Assembly: GCA_014799675.1 (NCBI GenBank)
Contig: JAAVHM010000056.1
Coordinates: 25,198-39,080, forward strand
Origin: Ruminococcus sp.
GTDB lineage: Bacteria; Bacillota; Clostridia; Oscillospirales; Ruminococcaceae
Direction of reading: 5' to 3'
Length of the DNA stretch: 13,883 nucleotides
A program made the position numbers and the translations under genes. The notes beneath the pieces are model-generated. The model made no database searches. It saw only the letters and a program-made list of their open reading frames with translations, and had not been told where the DNA came from. Shown here one piece after another: positions 13,479-13,883 of the stretch (the first letter of the stretch is position 1; each line of letters begins with the position of its first letter).

Positions 13479-13883
13479 AAAAGTCTGAATACATAGAAAA
13501 GGTTCTTGAACAGGTGCGGTGTCAGAAAGTCCACGAACCGCTGAAAAGGGAGCTTGAAGCCCACATAGACGATCAGGCGGAGGCTTTTATAAGCGTTGGT
13601 CTCCCCGAAGCCGAGGCGGAGGAAGAGGCTGTAAAAACCATGGGCGACGCCGCCGAGACAGGCGTTGGGCTTGACGCTGTACACCGTCCCAGATTCCCCC
13701 TGTCGGCGGCGTTTGTCGCTATGCTTCTTATGGCTGTGGGACTTGCCGCGCGGATTTTTGTTTGCAGAGATTTTTATTTTTATTATGAAAATTCTTTTTA
13801 CTTGGCGATAAGCATACCCCTTGCAATTGCGGCTATGCTTGCAGGATATTTTTTGGAGAGGAGACTGAGCCATGTCGCTCATC
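13475..13883 (+). CDS. Membrane protein with permease-prefix-like N-terminal domain (partial)
   Basis: 136 residues are visible before the window ends. Residues 1-73 (SEYIEKVLEQVRC, ELEAHIDDQ, EEEAVKTMGD, GLDAVHRPR) form a helical cytoplasmic domain. It resembles the permease prefix domain 1 found ahead of FtsW/RodA-like or ABC permease proteins in Firmicutes and often paired with PadR. Two membrane helices follow, at about 74-96 and 108-127, and more probably lie beyond the end. The ribosome binding site AAGGAGG lies within padR, and the ATG overlaps the padR stop. The family of the membrane part (FtsW/RodA/SpoVE against ABC permease) cannot be decided from this fragment. Confidence 0.75.
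   Translation, partial: MKKSEYIEKVLEQVRCQKVHEPLKRELEAHIDDQAEAFISVGLPEAEAEEEAVKTMGDAAETGVGLDAVHRPRFPLSAAFVAMLLMAVGLAARIFVCRDFYFYYENSFYLAISIPLAIAAMLAGYFLERRLSHVAH

Noticed and set aside
13370..13882. 170-codon minus-strand ORF at the right edge
   Set aside because: It lies opposite padR and the permease-prefix gene, both of which have ribosome binding sites and family motifs.

Overview
The window looks like chromosomal DNA from a low-to-moderate GC Clostridia member, probably a gut or rumen Oscillospiraceae/Ruminococcus-type bacterium. The evidence is strong GGAGG-type ribosome binding sites, sigma-A promoters with 17-bp spacers, a TndX-type large serine recombinase remnant, a plant-sugar (arabinose) operon, a PadR gene overlapping a permease-prefix membrane protein gene, and GTAGGGGCG-type hairpin repeats. 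The genus is inferred; no rRNA or tRNA is present.

Layout. (1) Positions 1-4100 are an AT-rich accessory region on the + strand. It opens with two ACCGTTYACCG direct repeats, 21 bp start to start, just upstream of a candidate promoter. This matches a LytTR-type response-regulator site. A 19-codon ORF with a very strong ribosome binding site and a hairpin follow. Next come a Thr/Ser-rich 844-residue protein ending in a 3D (double-psi beta-barrel) domain but lacking a signal peptide, and a 271-residue lipoprotein. A strong terminator hairpin closes the region. (2) Positions 4103-5377 are the C-terminal three quarters of a large serine recombinase that has lost its catalytic domain. (3) Positions 5357-12912 hold a minus-strand L-arabinose operon transcribed in the order araA, two GNAT acetyltransferases, a small lipoprotein, araB, an intracellular GH43 glycosidase, araD. 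It has a good promoter ahead of araA and an intrinsic terminator that overlaps the end of the recombinase remnant. Families of GC-rich hairpins lie in the gaps around araD. (4) Positions 13077-13883 hold a divergent padR gene with a consensus promoter and a 13-bp inverted-repeat operator. It overlaps the start of a membrane protein with a permease-prefix-like N-terminus, which runs off the window.

How it works together. The GH43 enzyme would release arabinose or xylose from imported oligosaccharides. AraA converts L-arabinose to L-ribulose, AraB phosphorylates it, and AraD epimerises it to D-xylulose 5-phosphate for the pentose phosphate pathway. No arabinose transporter or AraR regulator is in the window. 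The left region is the least conventional part. A possible LytTR-controlled tiny peptide sits beside a leaderless, repeat-stalked cell-wall-type protein and a lipoprotein; any functional link among them is inference.
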